Of a DNA stretch of 64,000 nucleotides, positions 63,451 through 64,000 are shown piece after piece. A program made the position numbers and the translations under genes. The notes under the pieces are model-generated. The model saw only the letters and a list, made by a program, of their open reading frames with translations. It was not told the DNA's origin and ran no database searches. The stretch covers positions 1 through 64,000 of the IMG/VR virus record IMGVR_UViG_3300035670_011014; one strand, written 5' to 3'. Source of the DNA: a virus. Numbering within the stretch: the stretch's first letter is position 1; every line of letters begins with the position of its first letter.

Positions 63451-64000
63451 GATTAAAATTGTGCAAACCAACAGGGAAAAAGAATTGGTTATTCCCGTCA
63501 GTACTACCTTTGACTTTTTGGGACAAGAGGATGCGATAACGCAGTACGAGAGTGATATTGTTGATGAAATTATTAACCCAATAGATGACTTTGAAGTTAC
63601 AAGATTTTCACACAAGACTTATAGTTCAACTGCGACTTCATGTAATTACGAGTTTTACTTTTTCAATGGTGATGTTACTTCACCGCAAGTTAACGTAACT
63701 GCAACTACAAATGCCAATAATTGGGTTATTGATTATACAGGTGCAACTTTTACTGATAATGAACTGTATTATTTTGCAGATTCATTTAAAAGGAGTTTCT
63801 TTAAATTAGATTTTTACGATTCGGTTTCTGCCGACACCCAACAATTATATTTCACGGTTATAATTCCAACATATGAGGGTGAAACCAAAACAGGTTTCAT
63901 TGGAGTTAGTCCTTCGTTTACTCAGGTTGATGTAAAAAAACCGAAATTCATTTTAGACTTTTTAGGTGATAAGGAGGGGTTCTTTTTCTATTGGTTGAAA
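63443..64000 (+). CDS. Putative structural protein, N-terminal part (gene runs off the window)
   Basis: An open frame of 186 codons from a GTG at 63443 to the end of the window without a stop. The GTG overlaps the preceding gene by eight bases; the alternative GTG at 63461 would shorten the protein by six residues. The visible part is beta-rich with acidic turns (NKIKIVQTNREKELVIPVS, FLGQEDAITQYESDIVDEI, YEFYFFNGDVTSPQVNV) and resembles repeated beta-sandwich domains of baseplate or fibre proteins. No enzyme motif. It continues the wedge operon. Confidence 0.6.
   Translation, partial: MNKIKIVQTNREKELVIPVSTTFDFLGQEDAITQYESDIVDEIINPIDDFEVTRFSHKTYSSTATSCNYEFYFFNGDVTSPQVNVTATTNANNWVIDYTGATFTDNELYYFADSFKRSFFKLDFYDSVSADTQQLYFTVIIPTYEGETKTGFIGVSPSFTQVDVKKPKFILDFLGDKEGFFFYWLK

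Noticed and set aside
1-64000. tRNA genes, integrase, transposase, reverse transcriptase or diversity-generating retroelement
   Set aside because: No cloverleaf, catalytic motif or template/variable repeat pair was found by eye; the direct repeats in the adhesin genes lack a reverse transcriptase partner in this window.

Overview
The window is a 64 kb piece of a large, AT-rich, contractile-tailed phage with a T4-type core. It carries recognisable counterparts of T4 replication proteins (family B DNA polymerase gp43, ssDNA-binding gp32, UvsX recombinase, gp41 helicase, RNase H/FEN, class I ribonucleotide reductase, dUTPase) and of T4 tail proteins (sheath gp18, tube gp19, hub gp26, wedge gp25, gp6 and gp53, plus a tape measure). 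Start codons are preceded by A-rich leaders almost without Shine-Dalgarno sequences, which is typical of Bacteroidota translation. The NrdB subunit carries an N-terminal ATP-cone, an arrangement best known from Flavobacteriia. A host in the Bacteroidota, perhaps a marine flavobacterium, is therefore my best inference; it is not proven by the sequence.

Layout. 1-6716 (minus): a tightly overlapping operon. In transcription order it starts with five small unrecognised or accessory proteins (one with a WYL domain), then a glycosyltransferase, a 3'-5' exonuclease, a dUTPase and two more glycosyltransferases, the last running off the window. 6777-14675 (plus): two very large adhesin-like proteins built from LamG-like domains joined by Pro/Thr-rich repeat linkers, one ending in a glycine-rich domain, with two small accessory proteins. 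14775-17597 (plus): DNA polymerase. 17594-22446 (minus): a SNF2-type helicase, a Mn-type superoxide dismutase fused to a nuclease-like C-terminal domain, a putative neck protein and a small beta-rich protein. 22491-45997 (plus): tail assembly, with sheath completion, sheath, tube, hub, chaperone-like peptide, metalloprotease-like protein, tape measure and three overlapping or abutting baseplate genes including a 2182-residue hub. 46116-54205 (plus): replication, recombination and nucleotide metabolism. 54292-64000 (plus): baseplate wedge genes, including a 1680-residue protein with membrane-spanning segments.

Regulation. A short directional motif, (G/A/C)TATTTAT(A/C/G), lies upstream of at least fifteen genes on both strands and is concentrated in the short intergenic gaps; it is a candidate phage late promoter element. 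Five strong intrinsic terminators separate sheath, tube, the small structural cluster, SSB and the nrd genes from what follows. No tRNA, CRISPR array, integrase or insertion sequence was seen. Every stretch longer than 300 bases contains a gene; the longest gap (24047-24326) holds a 50-codon gene on the minus strand.

The observations most worth following are the superoxide dismutase/nuclease-like fusion next to a neck gene, the short N-terminal motif it may share with other small virion-region proteins (a possible capsid-targeting signal), the transmembrane module in a wedge protein, the OmpA-like domain inside a baseplate protein, and the recurrent promoter-like motif.
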